Source of the DNA: an uncultured Clostridia bacterium
GTDB taxonomy: Bacteria; Bacillota; Clostridia; TANB77; CAG-508
Direction of reading: 5' to 3'
DNA length: 64,000 bases
Assembly: GCA_934149165.1 (NCBI GenBank)
Contig: CAKPDY010000004.1
Span: 1-64,000 of the forward strand
Every line of letters starts with the position of its first letter. The first letter of the stretch is position 1. Position numbers and translations under genes: made by a program. Shown here piece by piece: positions 51,402-61,880 of this stretch. Under the pieces are notes generated by a model that did no database searches, was not told the DNA's origin, and saw only the letters and a list, made by a program, of their open reading frames with translations.

Positions 51402-52736
51402 TTACTCTTCTTCAACTTCTTCATTTTCGCCAAGTTCACCTTCAACTACTGTATTATTTTTGCAAACTTTAATCAGCCAAATTCTTTGGTCTTTATATTT
51501 TTCAATTTTGTAAGTAGCACTTTCAGTTTCAATTAAAGGTTTTTCCTTTTCGTTAGGAATACGACCAAGTTGTTCAATTAGATACCCAGAAATTGTATCA
51601 TACTCACCATCTGGTATTTGTATTTTAACAATCTTTTCAAAATCATATATTGGCATATTTCCACTTATTTTGAATGTATTGTCATCTATTATTTCATATT
51701 CTACTTCTTCATCATCATACTCATCTAAAATATTTCCAACCAATTCTTCAATAATATCTTCCATTGTAATTATCCCTGCTGTTCCGCCATACTCATCTAC
51801 AACTATTGCAAGTTGAACTTTGTTTATTTGTAATTCTTTAAAAACTTCATTTATTGGTTTGTTTTCAGAAACAAAATATGCTTTTCTTAATAACTCTTTT
51901 ACCTTAATTTTTTTGTTTGTACGTATATATTTGAATAAATCTTTTACATATAAAATACCTTTTATATTATCTATAGTATCTTCATAAACTGGAACTCTAC
52001 TATATTTATTTTTATCTAATTCCTCTAAAATTTCATTAACATCTGAATTTATTTCTACAGCAAATACCTCTGTTCTATGTTTCATTACTTCTGAAACAAC
52101 TTTATCATTAAATTCAAATACATTGTTTATCATTTCTTTTTCATCTTCTTCAATTGTTCCATCTTCTTCACCAGCATCAACCAAATCCCTTATATCTTCT
52201 TCTGTTACTATTTCTTCTTCATTTTCTGAAACTCCAAATATTTTTGATACCATGTTTGTTGATATTGTTAAAAATTTTACAAATGGTGCTGTTATAATTG
52301 ATAATGTTCTTATAAAGCCTACCGCTATATTAGCTATTTTGTTTGAATATTTCATAGCTAATCTTTTTGGAACAAGTTCTCCAAATACTAGTGAGAAATA
52401 TGAAAGTATTAATGTTACTATAATTATTGATACACTATTCCAAAATGCTATTCCTAACGGAAACCATTCATCTAATATTGGTGCTAATTTTGTTGCAAAT
52501 GCATCTGATGCAAATGCACTTGATAAAAATCCTGCAAGTGTAATTCCTATTTGTATTGTTGCTAAAAATTTACTTGGATTTTGCAACATTTTTTTAATTT
52601 GTTTTGCCTTTTTGTCCCCCTCTCCAGCTTTTTTAGATACTTTCGAATCATTTAATGATATAAATGCTATTTCTGTAGCTGCAAAAAATGCATTTATTCC
52701 TATTAATACAACTAAAACAATGAGTTGCCCTATCAT
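51402..52736 (-). CDS. Hemolysin-family CorC/HlyC-type membrane protein
   Basis: Seen: 444 residues. N-terminal DUF21 membrane domain with about four helices (IVLVVLIGINAFFAATEIAF, GFLSSAFASDAFATKLAP), then two CBS domains (VMKHRTEVFAVEIN, LYVKDLFKYIRTNKK, VQLAIVVDEYGGTAGIITME), then a CorC_HlyC domain (YDTISGYLIEQLGRIPNEKE). Family knowledge: despite the name, these proteins act in Mg2+/Co2+ homeostasis. Acidic C-terminus (GELGENEEVEEE). Transcribed alone, facing the truncated integrase. Confidence 0.93.
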   Translation of the reverse strand: MIGQLIVLVVLIGINAFFAATEIAFISLNDSKVSKKAGEGDKKAKQIKKMLQNPSKFLATIQIGITLAGFLSSAFASDAFATKLAPILDEWFPLGIAFWNSVSIIIVTLILSYFSLVFGELVPKRLAMKYSNKIANIAVGFIRTLSIITAPFVKFLTISTNMVSKIFGVSENEEEIVTEEDIRDLVDAGEEDGTIEEDEKEMINNVFEFNDKVVSEVMKHRTEVFAVEINSDVNEILEELDKNKYSRVPVYEDTIDNIKGILYVKDLFKYIRTNKKIKVKELLRKAYFVSENKPINEVFKELQINKVQLAIVVDEYGGTAGIITMEDIIEELVGNILDEYDDEEVEYEIIDDNTFKISGNMPIYDFEKIVKIQIPDGEYDTISGYLIEQLGRIPNEKEKPLIETESATYKIEKYKDQRIWLIKVCKNNTVVEGELGENEEVEEE

Positions 52737-52828
52737 ATTTTTTTATTCATTCCTTTCTTTTTTTGTATGGTATGATTATAACATTCGATTTTTTAATAAT
52801 CAATACTTTTCTACTTATTTAAAGCTTT

Positions 52829-53590
52829 GTGTTTTTATCCTGCTTATTTTTTATTAAAGATTTTCATAATACGATTAAACACCCTCTTAAATATATTTTC
52901 TTTTTTTACTTCAACTGGCAAAAGAAACTGCATATACAATTTTATACAATTATAGCTTTAACCAAAAATGAAGAAACACATCTAGTTGAAATTTTAAACG
53001 GAATTAAACATAAATATACAAACATAATATTATTACAGCTATATACTGGTGCCCGAATTGGTGAAATTCTAGCATTAACAAAAGACTGTATTAATTTAAG
53101 TGATAACACTATAACTATTTACAGAACTATAACACGTTCATATACAATTGAAGGAACTAAAAGAATTGAAAGAAGAATTTTGGGCGAACACACTAAAACT
53201 TTTGATAAAAAAACTGGAATAGATAAAGGTAAGAGAACTTTTCCTATGACTAAAAACGTCCAGGATATAATTTCAGACATTTTAACATGTAGAATAGATA
53301 ATAAGTACAATTTACTTTTTTATGACTACATACACAATTCTCTTGTGTGTGACAATAGTATAAATTCTTTTTTAAACAGATTAAATAAAAAATATAATAT
53401 ATGTAATGGTTCGTTGCATACACATAAATTACGACACACTTTTATAACAAGATGCCAAGAAAAAGGATTATCGTTACCAGTTATACAAAACCTAGTAGGT
53501 CATGTTGAAGGTAGCTCAATTACAACTTCTATTTATACATCTATATCTTTTGATTTTATTTATCAAGAATTACAAAAACTAATGCAATAA
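52829..53590 (+). pseudogene. Tyrosine recombinase, catalytic domain only (truncated integrase)
   Basis: Seen: a frame of 253 codons with no ribosome binding site at its first GTG. From about codon 40 it reads ALTKNEETHLVEILNG, then the catalytic residues: Arg in LLQLYTGARIGEIL, His-x-x-Arg in THKLRHTFITR, His in QNLVGHVEGS, and a terminal Tyr in TSIYTSISFDF. The SAM-like and arm-binding N-terminal domains are absent. Family knowledge: phage and ICE integrases are ~370-400 residues and insert at tRNA genes. 130 nt from tRNA-Leu. Inference: the decayed remnant of an integrated element. Confidence 0.85.
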
Positions 53591-53629
53591 CTAATGCAAT
53601 AGAAAAATATTTTAAAGTACCATAAATAT

Positions 53630-53703
53630 TATTTAAAAATATTAAAAGTTCTTAAAAGTATTGAAATAAGCACTTTTAAGAACTCTTAAAATATTTTTAA
53701 ATA
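53630..53703. repeat. Long imperfect inverted repeat between integrase remnant and tRNA
   Basis: Arms 53630-53659 and 53672-53703 pair over ~28 positions with a 2-nt bulge (inner part TTCTTAAAAGT / ACTTTTAAGAA). It may be the tRNA terminator, or an end of a lost element. CTAATGCAATA is also directly repeated at the end of the integrase frame. Confidence 0.6.
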
Positions 53704-53723
53704 ACTATAAAAACATTAATTTT

Positions 53724-53806
53724 TGGTGCCTAAGGTGGGACTCGAACCCACATGGTTTCCCGCTGGATTTTGAATCCAGTGCGTCTGCCAGTTCCGCCAC
53801 TCAGGC
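53724..53806 (-). tRNA. tRNA-Leu(CAA)
   Basis: Minus strand: acceptor GCCTGAG paired with CTTAGGC then ACCA; anticodon stem CTGGA/TCCAG with loop TTCAAAA giving anticodon CAA; long variable arm; T-loop GGTTCGAGTCC. 83 nt with encoded CCA. It reads UUG codons. Confidence 0.97.
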
Positions 53807-53958
53807 ATTAAATTTAAGTTGTTTAATTTCTTTTTATTACTTAACTATAATATCATATGTTAGATTTTTTGTCTACGAAAAAAACAAAAAAATTTAAATT
53901 TTTTACATATTATGTTTTACGTTAATTTCAGAATTTAATAACATATTAATAACTTTAT

Positions 53959-53990
53959 AATACCAAGACCGTTTTAAAAGTCTTGGTATT
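53959..53990 (-). terminator. Terminator of the RNase J gene
   Basis: AATACCAAGAC (53959-53969) and GTCTTGGTATT (53980-53990), a perfect 11-bp stem 12 nt past the stop. Confidence 0.75.
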
Positions 53991-54001
53991 ACTGCATTTT
54001 A

Positions 54002-56056
54002 TTAAACCTCCATTATAATCGGTAAAATCATAGGGTTTCTCTTAGTTTTTTGGAATATATATTCTCTCAAATTATCTTTTAAAGTAGATTTAATAGTAGA
54101 CCAATCTGTAATTCCTCTTTCTTCAAATTTCTTAACCTCATCGCGAATTTGCTTTTTTACATCATCCATTAGATTTTCAGATTCTCTAACATATACAAAT
54201 CCTCTTGAAATTACATCTGGACCTGAAACTATTTCTCCGCTTCCTGCATCCATAGTCATTACAATTATAATTAGACCATCTTGTGATAAATGTTGTCTAT
54301 CTCTTAATACTATATTTCCAACATCACCAACACCCAAACCATCTACCAATATTTTTCCTGATGGTACTGATGTAGTTATTTTGGCTTCTTTTTCATTCAT
54401 TTCTAAAACTCTACCATTTTCCATCATAAATATATTTTCTGATGGTATTCCCATTTTTTTAGCTGTTTCTGCATGTGCTTTTAATTGTCTAAATTCACCA
54501 TGGACTGGAATAAAGAATTTTGGTTTAACCAATGAAAATATCAATTTTTGTTCCTCTTGGCATGCATGTCCTGAAACATGAATATCTTCTAATGCACTAT
54601 ATACAACTTCTGCACCTATTTGCATTAAATCATCTATAACTTTTGAAACTAATTTTTCATTTCCTGGTATTGCTGTTGCAGAAATTATTACCAAATCATT
54701 TGGCGTTATAACAACCTTTCTGTGTTCACCAGCTGCCATTCTTGTTAGTGCAGACATTGTTTCTCCTTGACTTCCTGTTGTTATAATTGTTAATTGTTCA
54801 TCTGTATAATTTTTAATCATATCTATATCTATAAAAGTATTATCTGGAACTTGAATATATCCTAATTCTCTTGCTGTTTCTATCATATTTATCATACTTC
54901 TTCCACAAACAGCAACTTTTCTTTTATTTTTTACAGCTGAATTTAGTATTTGTTGAACTCTGTGTACATTTGATGCAAATGTTGCAACTACTATTCTTTT
55001 TGTACAGTTTTGGAATAATTTATCAAATACTTCTCCTACTGAGCTTTCAGACATTGTATATCCTTTTCTTTCAGCATTTGTACTATCTGACATTAATGCT
55101 AAAACACCTTTATTTCCAATTTCAGCAATTCTTCCTAAATCCATTAATTGATCATCTATTGGTGTAAAATCTATTTTAAAATCTCCTGTATGCATTATAG
55201 TTCCAACAGGTGTGTATATAGCAAGCATTACTGAATCTGGAATACTGTGTGAACTTCTAATAAATTCAACTTGCATTTTTCCAAAATTAATTGTTTGACC
55301 TTGTTCTACTGTATGCAATTGTGTTTTACGTAATAGTTTATGTTCTTCCAATTTATTTTTAATTAATCCTATTGTTAATCTTGTTGCATAAATTGGCATA
55401 TCTACTTGTTTTAGTACATATGGGATTGAACCTATATGATCTTCATGTCCATGTGTTATTACTAACCCTTTTATTTTATCTTTGTTTCGTTCCAAATAAG
55501 TTACATCTGGTATAACTAAGTCTACTCCAAGCATATTGTCTTCTGGAAATTCCAAACCACAGTCTACTAATATAATTTCATTATCATATTCAAAAACTGT
55601 AATATTTTTACCAATTTCTTCTAATCCACCTAAAGGAATTATTTTTAAGTTTGGTTTTTTAAATTCAAATTTAAAATCTGGATTTTTTAAACTGTTTGTA
55701 CGTGATTTTCTATTTCTTTCTGAAACAGTATTTTCTCTTGTTTTTCTTTTATTTGTTTCAGATATAATAGCTGTTTTTGTTTTTTGACCACTTACTATAT
55801 AATCTTCCTTATTAGTGCTTTTCTTATTTGCTGATGTTGCTTTTGAATTTCTTGTTTTTCTTTCTTTTAATTTTTCAACATTTGGTACATCTCTTTTTTC
55901 TACTTCCTCATTGTTTCTACTTGTTAACACATTTTTTCTAGTATTGTTTCCCCTTCTTTTTGTTGATTTATTTTCATTTCTGTAATTATTTTCATTTTTT
56001 ACTTTTTCATCAGTATTATTATCGACTTTATCTTTGTTTATAAGATTATTTGTCAT
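54002..56056 (-). CDS. rnj: Ribonuclease J with long basic N-terminal extension
   Basis: Seen: 684 residues. The first ~135 residues are Asn/Lys/Arg/Thr-rich and disordered (KRRGNNTRKN, ERKTRNSKATSANKKSTNKE). The metallo-beta-lactamase core starts at KIIPLGGLEEIGKNITVFEY; metal motif HGHEDH at 202-207; then SDSTNAERKGYTMSE, TTGSQGETMSALTRMAAGEH and the C-terminal RDRQHLSQDGLIIIV. Family knowledge: RNase J is a 5'-3' exonuclease/endonuclease of mRNA decay, normally ~550 residues. Odd: the extension, which could bind RNA or partners, and a ~470-nt leader. Confidence 0.95.
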   Translation of the reverse strand: MTNNLINKDKVDNNTDEKVKNENNYRNENKSTKRRGNNTRKNVLTSRNNEEVEKRDVPNVEKLKERKTRNSKATSANKKSTNKEDYIVSGQKTKTAIISETNKRKTRENTVSERNRKSRTNSLKNPDFKFEFKKPNLKIIPLGGLEEIGKNITVFEYDNEIILVDCGLEFPEDNMLGVDLVIPDVTYLERNKDKIKGLVITHGHEDHIGSIPYVLKQVDMPIYATRLTIGLIKNKLEEHKLLRKTQLHTVEQGQTINFGKMQVEFIRSSHSIPDSVMLAIYTPVGTIMHTGDFKIDFTPIDDQLMDLGRIAEIGNKGVLALMSDSTNAERKGYTMSESSVGEVFDKLFQNCTKRIVVATFASNVHRVQQILNSAVKNKRKVAVCGRSMINMIETARELGYIQVPDNTFIDIDMIKNYTDEQLTIITTGSQGETMSALTRMAAGEHRKVVITPNDLVIISATAIPGNEKLVSKVIDDLMQIGAEVVYSALEDIHVSGHACQEEQKLIFSLVKPKFFIPVHGEFRQLKAHAETAKKMGIPSENIFMMENGRVLEMNEKEAKITTSVPSGKILVDGLGVGDVGNIVLRDRQHLSQDGLIIIVMTMDAGSGEIVSGPDVISRGFVYVRESENLMDDVKKQIRDEVKKFEERGITDWSTIKSTLKDNLREYIFQKTKRNPMILPIIMEV

Positions 56057-56702
56057 AAATTAAAATCTCTCCTTTTCTGTATTTTATTGTTAATTTTTTA
56101 AATTTATATATGCATTAATATAAGGACTTTTTATTTCATATGTTTTTATATTAATTTTAAAAAATTTATTTTTACGCAATAAAAAAATAGTTTATTAAAT
56201 ATTATAAACCATTTTCGTAATTATTATAAAAAATATAATTTTTTAATATTCTACTATTATATTTTAGTTTAAATATTCCAATTTGAAATAGTTTTTTATT
56301 ACTCCATACTATTATAATAGAATATTTTATTTAGCTTTAGTATATAAATGCATTTTACCGTTCTTTTTACATATATATTACTTTTTTCTAAATTAATTTA
56401 TTATAATTTATTTATACCGAACTCACTTTACAATATCTTTTTTATTAATATTTGTTTTTTTCTCCTTAATATTAATATATAAATTTAATCTCATTTCCCA
56501 TTTTCTGGGCATTAACTAATGTTTATTATACTATTTCTTTTATTAATTGTCAAGCACAAATTTTAATGTTTGTATTTGACCAGTTTAACACTTTTCATTG
56601 TAGAACAAAATAAAAATAAATAGCATATTTCACACTGATTTTCGTAAAAATAAAACATTTTTATCAATTTGAAATATGCTAAATTTATTTTATATTATAT
56701 AA
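56057..56702. other. Long AT-rich leader and promoter region of RNase J gene
   Basis: No gene seen. Minus-strand promoter TTGACA (56548-56553), 17-bp spacer, TATAAT (56525-56530), predicts a ~470-nt untranslated leader. The shared motif copy C lies upstream (56577-56605), and a 12-bp hairpin (56621-56632 with 56670-56681) ends the upstream surface-protein gene. Confidence 0.75.
56577..56605 (-). repeat. Shared upstream motif, copy C
   Basis: Minus-strand ACAATGAAAAGTGTTAAACT within 56577-56605, upstream of the RNase J promoter; matches copies A and B over about 20 of 27 positions. Confidence 0.6.
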
Positions 56703-58851
56703 TTATTTGTATAATTTTTTAATTTTAGTTGTAATTATCATACCAATAACTCCTACACATAACATTCCTGCAAAAAATAATATATTGTCCCATGTACGCG
56801 GATTGTTGCTATTATTTACATTATTATTATCAGTATTTGTATTTTCTGTTTTATTATCTATTATTTCTGAATTATTATTTTCTGGAATGTTGTTGTTATT
56901 ACTATTATCTTCTTCATTATCATTGTTATTTCCTTCATCTATTTTAGTTTCTGCTAATGTATAAATACTAAAATGTTTTGTATTAAAAATAGCATAACCA
57001 TCTTTTACTTCAACTTCATATTCTTCTGTTTTTCCATCACTTGTAACATAATATGCAATAAGTTTTTTACCTTTTAAATTTTCTGGTACTGGAATTTTTA
57101 CTTCAAATGTTCCATCATCTAATTTTGTAATGTATTTTTCTAATGAATCTGAATATAATTTTAAATCAAACATTGCATTTTCTTTTACATCTAATAATTT
57201 TATTATTTTTTCATATTCAGTTCCATTTGTTATTTTTTGTGCTTTAATACTTGTATCTAATGGTATTGAAGATGAATTTGAACTAATTTCTATATTAGTT
57301 GTTATATCTGCTGTTTTATATGATGGTGTTACCATTTTTGAAGAATCATTTTTTATAAGAATATGGAAACTTTCTTGTTTGCCACCAACTTTTATAGTAG
57401 CAATAAAAGTTTCATCATTTTCTTTAAGTCCTTTAAGTCCGCTAACTTCTTCAAAATCATTGTAAGTTGGTATAAAAACATTTCCAGATTGTAAGAATTC
57501 TTCAAATGTAATGTTTTCATCTATTCCTGGCCAATATATTTCTCTGTTATCATATAGTTCTTTTGCCCAAGTATCATATGCAGTTCCAGCATATGATATA
57601 GTAACTATTCCTTCTTTTCCTAAATATTCATTAATTCTTTTTTGAGCAGCAACCATTAGTGCTTCTTTTGTGTTACTAGTTTCACTTGGCACATAAATTA
57701 TATGTTCTGCTTTTGTTCCTAATGTATCATAAATATTATAAATAACATCATCATATTTAAATACTGCTATACCTAATCTTAATGTATAAAAAGAGCCATT
57801 ATCCCCTGCTCTATTATCAACATAGAATTTCATATTTTTATAATTTAAATATGATTTTAATTTTCCAGAAAACATATCCAAAGATTCAGTTCCATTTTTA
57901 CCTACATTATTTACCCAATAATTTATCAATTCTAAATCTCTAACTTGAAAATATTCTATATCATTTGGAAAGTTTTTTATATAATTATCGAATTTTGTTT
58001 TTACATCATTATTATAATTATATACAATACCAACATTATGAGTTTCACCATTTACTGTAAGGTCAACAGAAGAAAAATCTTCAGCTAAATTTTCAAAACT
58101 TATATCATTTCCACTTTTCTCATCCATAAGTAAAAATTCAAAATATCTTTCAAATATTATTTTATTAGCAGGTTTTACTGCATTCATTTCTATTTTTCCA
58201 TTTTTATTTAAATAGTTTTTAAATTCTTCACTTTTTTCTGAATTACATGTAACTTCTACAACATGTTGTTCAACTGTTTTATAAGAAGACTTACTTCCCA
58301 TTCTTATGGTTACTTTTGTACAATCTTCATTTATTAAATCAACTAATTTTATACCATCATAATAATTTGATATTGAAAATGTATAATTTGGATTTTTTTC
58401 TGACAAAGCCCTTAAATATCTACTAATTTTTTCTTTCATATTATTTTGATTAGAAGTTCTAATTTCTAATTTACCGTTTTTCAATATATTGTTAAATTCT
58501 TTACTAAATTCCTCTTGAAATACTACCTCAATTTCATATTCTTCTGGGAGTTCCACTATTAACTACACTACGTGCTATTTTACAAGCAGAAAAATCTTCT
58601 TTATGATTAACTATATAAAAATTATAATTTGTACCATTATATTTTGAAAGATACTCATTTAAAACTTCATATTTGTTATCTTTCATTGTAGTATCTTTTA
58701 CTACAAGTTTTCCATCCTCATTTAAAATATTTTTAAATTCCTCACTCATTCCTTCAGGAATTGCAGCAAGTACTTTGTTTGATGCTACTGTAAACATAGC
58801 AATCATAAATACAAATATAGTAATTAACAATAATTTTTTCTTTGTTTTCAT
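56703..58851 (-). pseudogene. NPxT-anchored repeat surface protein, frameshifted
   Basis: Seen: ATG 58851 (AAAGGGG upstream) begins a signal peptide (KKKLLLITIFVFMIAMFTVA) and repeat 1 (EEFKNILNEDGKLVV). Near 58548-58562 the frame must shift by one base to continue as ELPEEYEIEVVFQEEFSKEF, repeat 2 (FNNILKNGKLEIR), repeat 3 (EFKNYLNKNGKIEM), more beta-rich sequence and an Asn-rich stalk, ending in NPRTWDN + membrane segment + KIKKLYK. Family knowledge: the tail is a sortase signal of NPxT type, parallel to the NPKTG mini-gene at 1.2 kb. Equivalent positions in the repeats align across the shift. Real decay, programmed shift or a consensus error are all possible. Confidence 0.75.
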
Positions 58852-58973
58852 CTTTTGTATTTCCCCTTTCATTTTTTCATTTTTTATAATATTCAGTTTA
58901 TTTATATCATAATGAATAATTTTAATCAACAACATTTTTTTATTTTTTTATAGGGTAGCCTAAAAGCAAAAAT

Positions 58974-59771
58974 TTATAAAGTTTTCACTTCAATACTTTC
59001 AATAATAACATCTTCAACAGGTTTATCATTACTATCTGTTTTAGTTCCAGCAATCTTATCAACAACATCCATTCCTTCAACAACCTGACCAAATACAGTA
59101 TGTTTTAAAAACAAGTGCATACTTCCACCATATTTTTTATATGCTTCTATTAATTTTTCTGGATATTCATATTGTTTTAATAAATTTCCTGTTTCTTCAC
59201 TATAATTTGCCTGTTCAATAAAAAATTGACTACCATTTGTATTTGAACCAGCATTTGCCATACATAAAGCACCTCTATATGGTACTAAACTATATGAAAA
59301 TTCATCTTCAAAATCCTTATTCCAAATGCTTTCTCCTCCACTACCAGTACCTGTTGGATCTCCTCCTTGAATCATAAAATCATTAATTACTCTATGAAAA
59401 CTTACTCCATTATAATATCCATTTTTCGCATGTGTTAAAAAATTTTCAACTGCTTTTGGTGCAACATCTTGGAAAAATTTTACGGTTATGTTTCCATAAT
59501 TTTTTACATGTATAACAGCAACTGTTTCACCTTTTTGTGGAGCAGACATTTGTTTTTCCGCTTCTGTCACAAAATCTATAGATTTTATATCAACCTGAGT
59601 ATTCTTGTTATTTGTAGAATTTGTATTTGTATTTGTTTTTGATGAATTTGATACTGTATTTTTTAACTGAGTTGAATTACTTTCATTTTTATTATTTTGA
59701 CATCCACATAATATACATAATGAAATTACAATTATTGTAATTATCAATAAATTTTTAAAAACTGTTTTCAT
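58974..59771 (-). CDS. Cyclophilin-type peptidyl-prolyl isomerase lipoprotein
   Basis: Seen: 265 residues. Lipobox SLCILCGC (Cys24) after the signal peptide, a Ser/Asn/Thr linker to about 60, then a cyclophilin domain: YNGVSFHRVINDFMIQGGDP, TGTGSGGESIWNKDFEDEF, ANAGSNTNGSQFFI, and HTVFGQVVEGMDVVDKIA. Family knowledge: catalyses proline cis-trans isomerisation; lipid-anchored forms help fold exported proteins. Located outside the membrane, here beside surface-protein genes. 24 nt after the rusA stop, so likely co-transcribed. Confidence 0.93.
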   Translation of the reverse strand: MKTVFKNLLIITIIVISLCILCGCQNNKNESNSTQLKNTVSNSSKTNTNTNSTNNKNTQVDIKSIDFVTEAEKQMSAPQKGETVAVIHVKNYGNITVKFFQDVAPKAVENFLTHAKNGYYNGVSFHRVINDFMIQGGDPTGTGSGGESIWNKDFEDEFSYSLVPYRGALCMANAGSNTNGSQFFIEQANYSEETGNLLKQYEYPEKLIEAYKKYGGSMHLFLKHTVFGQVVEGMDVVDKIAGTKTDSNDKPVEDVIIESIEVKTL

Positions 59772-59795
59772 AAGTTTACCTCCATATAATTTTTA

Positions 59796-60206
59796 TTAAT
59801 ATTCTTCAATTTTAACAAAAATTTTCTCAACTTCACTATATTTTTTTTCAACAGAAATTTTTGTTATTTGAGTATCATCTTTAAATGCAACATTATTCAT
59901 TGCATCTAAAATAATTTTTACTATATTATCAATATCTGGTTTTTTAGTAGGGCTAATTATGTTATCTAACATTTGTGCTTTTGCTACTTTAGTTGTAGAT
60001 TTTGGTATTTCAAAATTTGCTATTATATCCATTTTAATTCTTCCTTCTAATGTTTTGTATCTAGGATATTTCATTAAAAAATATTGTTCTACTAATTCTT
60101 CATAATCTTTCGTTCTAGTAGGTGTATATATTTTACCAGTATAACTATTTAATCTTGGTCTTCCTTTGCCTATTATTTTAGATGGAATTTCAAATTCATA
60201 TATCAT
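59796..60206 (-). CDS. rusA: RusA-family Holliday junction resolvase
   Basis: Seen: 136 residues, GGAGAAA upstream of ATG 60206. Metal-binding acids in KPDIDNIVKIILDAMN (Asp91, Asp93, Asp101) and VAFKDDTQ (Asp110/Asp111); N-terminal GKGRPRLNSYTGKIYTPTRT. Family knowledge: RusA endonucleases resolve Holliday junctions and are often phage-borne. Here it stands among chromosomal membrane and wall genes with no phage neighbours. It could be a stable acquired resolvase. No other recombination gene is adjacent. Confidence 0.88.
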   Translation of the reverse strand: MIYEFEIPSKIIGKGRPRLNSYTGKIYTPTRTKDYEELVEQYFLMKYPRYKTLEGRIKMDIIANFEIPKSTTKVAKAQMLDNIISPTKKPDIDNIVKIILDAMNNVAFKDDTQITKISVEKKYSEVEKIFVKIEEY

Positions 60207-60248
60207 CTTTTTATTTCTCCTTAGTATTAAAATTTTTAATTATTAGGT

Positions 60249-61748
60249 TTAATTACTTACTCTTTCTACTAATATCATATTATATACATATCCCTTATAT
60301 TTTGTATTAATATTTTTTTGACTTACAACTTTAAAATTATCATTGTTAAATACTTTGTTATAATAATCAGAATTTTGATTATCTATAATCCATACTCTTC
60401 CTGTACATTCATTTAAAAAGTCTGTATTTGTGTATATTTTTAATTGTTCTCCAAATGCTTTATATGCTTCTTCAACTCCCCAATTTGATGGGTTATAATA
60501 AAATTGTTTATTATCTTTAAAATAAAGTGAAACAACAGAACCTGTTCCAAAGTTTGATTCATCAAAAACTATTACATCATTTGGTTGTACGTTTTCTTTT
60601 AAATATGATATTTGAGTCATATTATTACTATCATATGCTTCTTTAATTTGTTTATAATTGCTAAAACTTGCCATTATTATTGTAATAGTACATATTATAC
60701 CAATTATATATTTATTTTTTTCTTTACTTATAAAATAACTTATAAAGAAAATATATAATCCTGTTATAACAAGTAAATATCTATAATATAAAATTGATGT
60801 TTTTAATGCTAATGTTACAACTAATGCTGCGACTATAACTGTAAAATATATTATTATTGATACAATTGCATATTTATATTGTTTATTTTTTTCTTTTATA
60901 GTTGTATATATCTTATACACAACATATGTATATATAAGCATTGTAACTACAAAACCTATTGTAGTTTCTAAATTTCCTATATATTGAACTCCTAATAATT
61001 CCATTACTGTTTTTGGAAACTCAAATCCTATCCAAAATCCTTTTGAAACATTTTTAAGTTGTTTCATAAAGTACATTATCCATGGAATATACGCAATTAA
61101 TTGAATTATACCAAAACATAGTATTTTTATTATTGATGATTTTTGTTTTTGTTTTATAAAATATCCCAATAAAATACAATTTATTATCCCTGCAGCCATT
61201 AATCCATAATAGTGTGAATAAATACATAGTAAACTTGTTGTTGCAAAAATAATCCAATTTTTTATTGATTTATTTTCTTCTTGGTTATCTTTTTTTGCTA
61301 ATCTATATGCATAAATTGCTAAGACTGTAACAAGTAATAATGATAAAGAATACATTCTAACTTCTGCTGAATATAGGCAAATTACTGGTAAAAAATATGA
61401 GAAAAAAGAAAATAATGCTCCTACTTTTTCTCCAAAGTCCTTACGAATATGCGTAAATCCTAAAATTCCTAATGCAGAAATGCACACAGCCGAGAAAATT
61501 CTATATGCTATTATACTTCCTTCTATACTTCCTTTTGTTATTAAATAAATAATATGTAAAATCCAATAATATAAAATAGGATGTACATCATTTCCCCCTA
61601 TTTTCCAAATATTAACAAATGACTCTCTTGCAAGTCCAACTGAATATGCTTCATCAAACCATAAATTTGAATGAAATATACTTATACAATTAAATAAAAT
61701 TCCAAAAACTATTATTGCTATATGTATATTTTTTATTTTCGTTTTCAT
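60249..61748 (-). CDS. Glycosyltransferase family 39-like membrane protein
   Basis: Seen: 499 residues with about eleven membrane segments. The first loop holds SNLWFDEAYSVGLARES (catalytic Asp in DEAYS), followed by GGNDVHPILYYWILHIIYLI, the two diagnostic GT-C/GT39 motifs. The C-terminal soluble part (IVFDESNFGTGSVVSLYFKD to GYVYNMILVERVSN) is short. Family knowledge: PMT/ArnT-like enzymes transfer a sugar from a polyprenyl phosphate to a protein, lipid or wall polymer. Substrate unknown. Between rusA and pfk; a hairpin (61797-61836) lies upstream. Confidence 0.85.
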   Translation of the reverse strand: MKTKIKNIHIAIIVFGILFNCISIFHSNLWFDEAYSVGLARESFVNIWKIGGNDVHPILYYWILHIIYLITKGSIEGSIIAYRIFSAVCISALGILGFTHIRKDFGEKVGALFSFFSYFLPVICLYSAEVRMYSLSLLLVTVLAIYAYRLAKKDNQEENKSIKNWIIFATTSLLCIYSHYYGLMAAGIINCILLGYFIKQKQKSSIIKILCFGIIQLIAYIPWIMYFMKQLKNVSKGFWIGFEFPKTVMELLGVQYIGNLETTIGFVVTMLIYTYVVYKIYTTIKEKNKQYKYAIVSIIIYFTVIVAALVVTLALKTSILYYRYLLVITGLYIFFISYFISKEKNKYIIGIICTITIIMASFSNYKQIKEAYDSNNMTQISYLKENVQPNDVIVFDESNFGTGSVVSLYFKDNKQFYYNPSNWGVEEAYKAFGEQLKIYTNTDFLNECTGRVWIIDNQNSDYYNKVFNNDNFKVVSQKNINTKYKGYVYNMILVERVSN

Positions 61749-61796
61749 TTTTATAATTAATAACTCCTTTCATTTTTATATGTAATTATTGTATAC

Positions 61797-61836
61797 ATGT
61801 CCTCAATTATTGTGTAATTTGTAAAATTGAGGACAT
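61797..61836. terminator. Hairpin downstream of the phosphofructokinase gene
   Basis: ATGTCCTCAATT (61797-61808) and AATTGAGGACAT (61825-61836). The T run follows on the plus strand only, so termination of the minus-strand pfk gene is uncertain. Confidence 0.5.
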
Positions 61837-61880
61837 TTTTTAGTTACTAAAAAACATATTAATATATATATGTGTGTACA

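Noticed and set aside
54381..55787. Plus-strand frames opposite RNase J
   Set aside because: Antisense shadows of a well-supported gene, without initiation signals.
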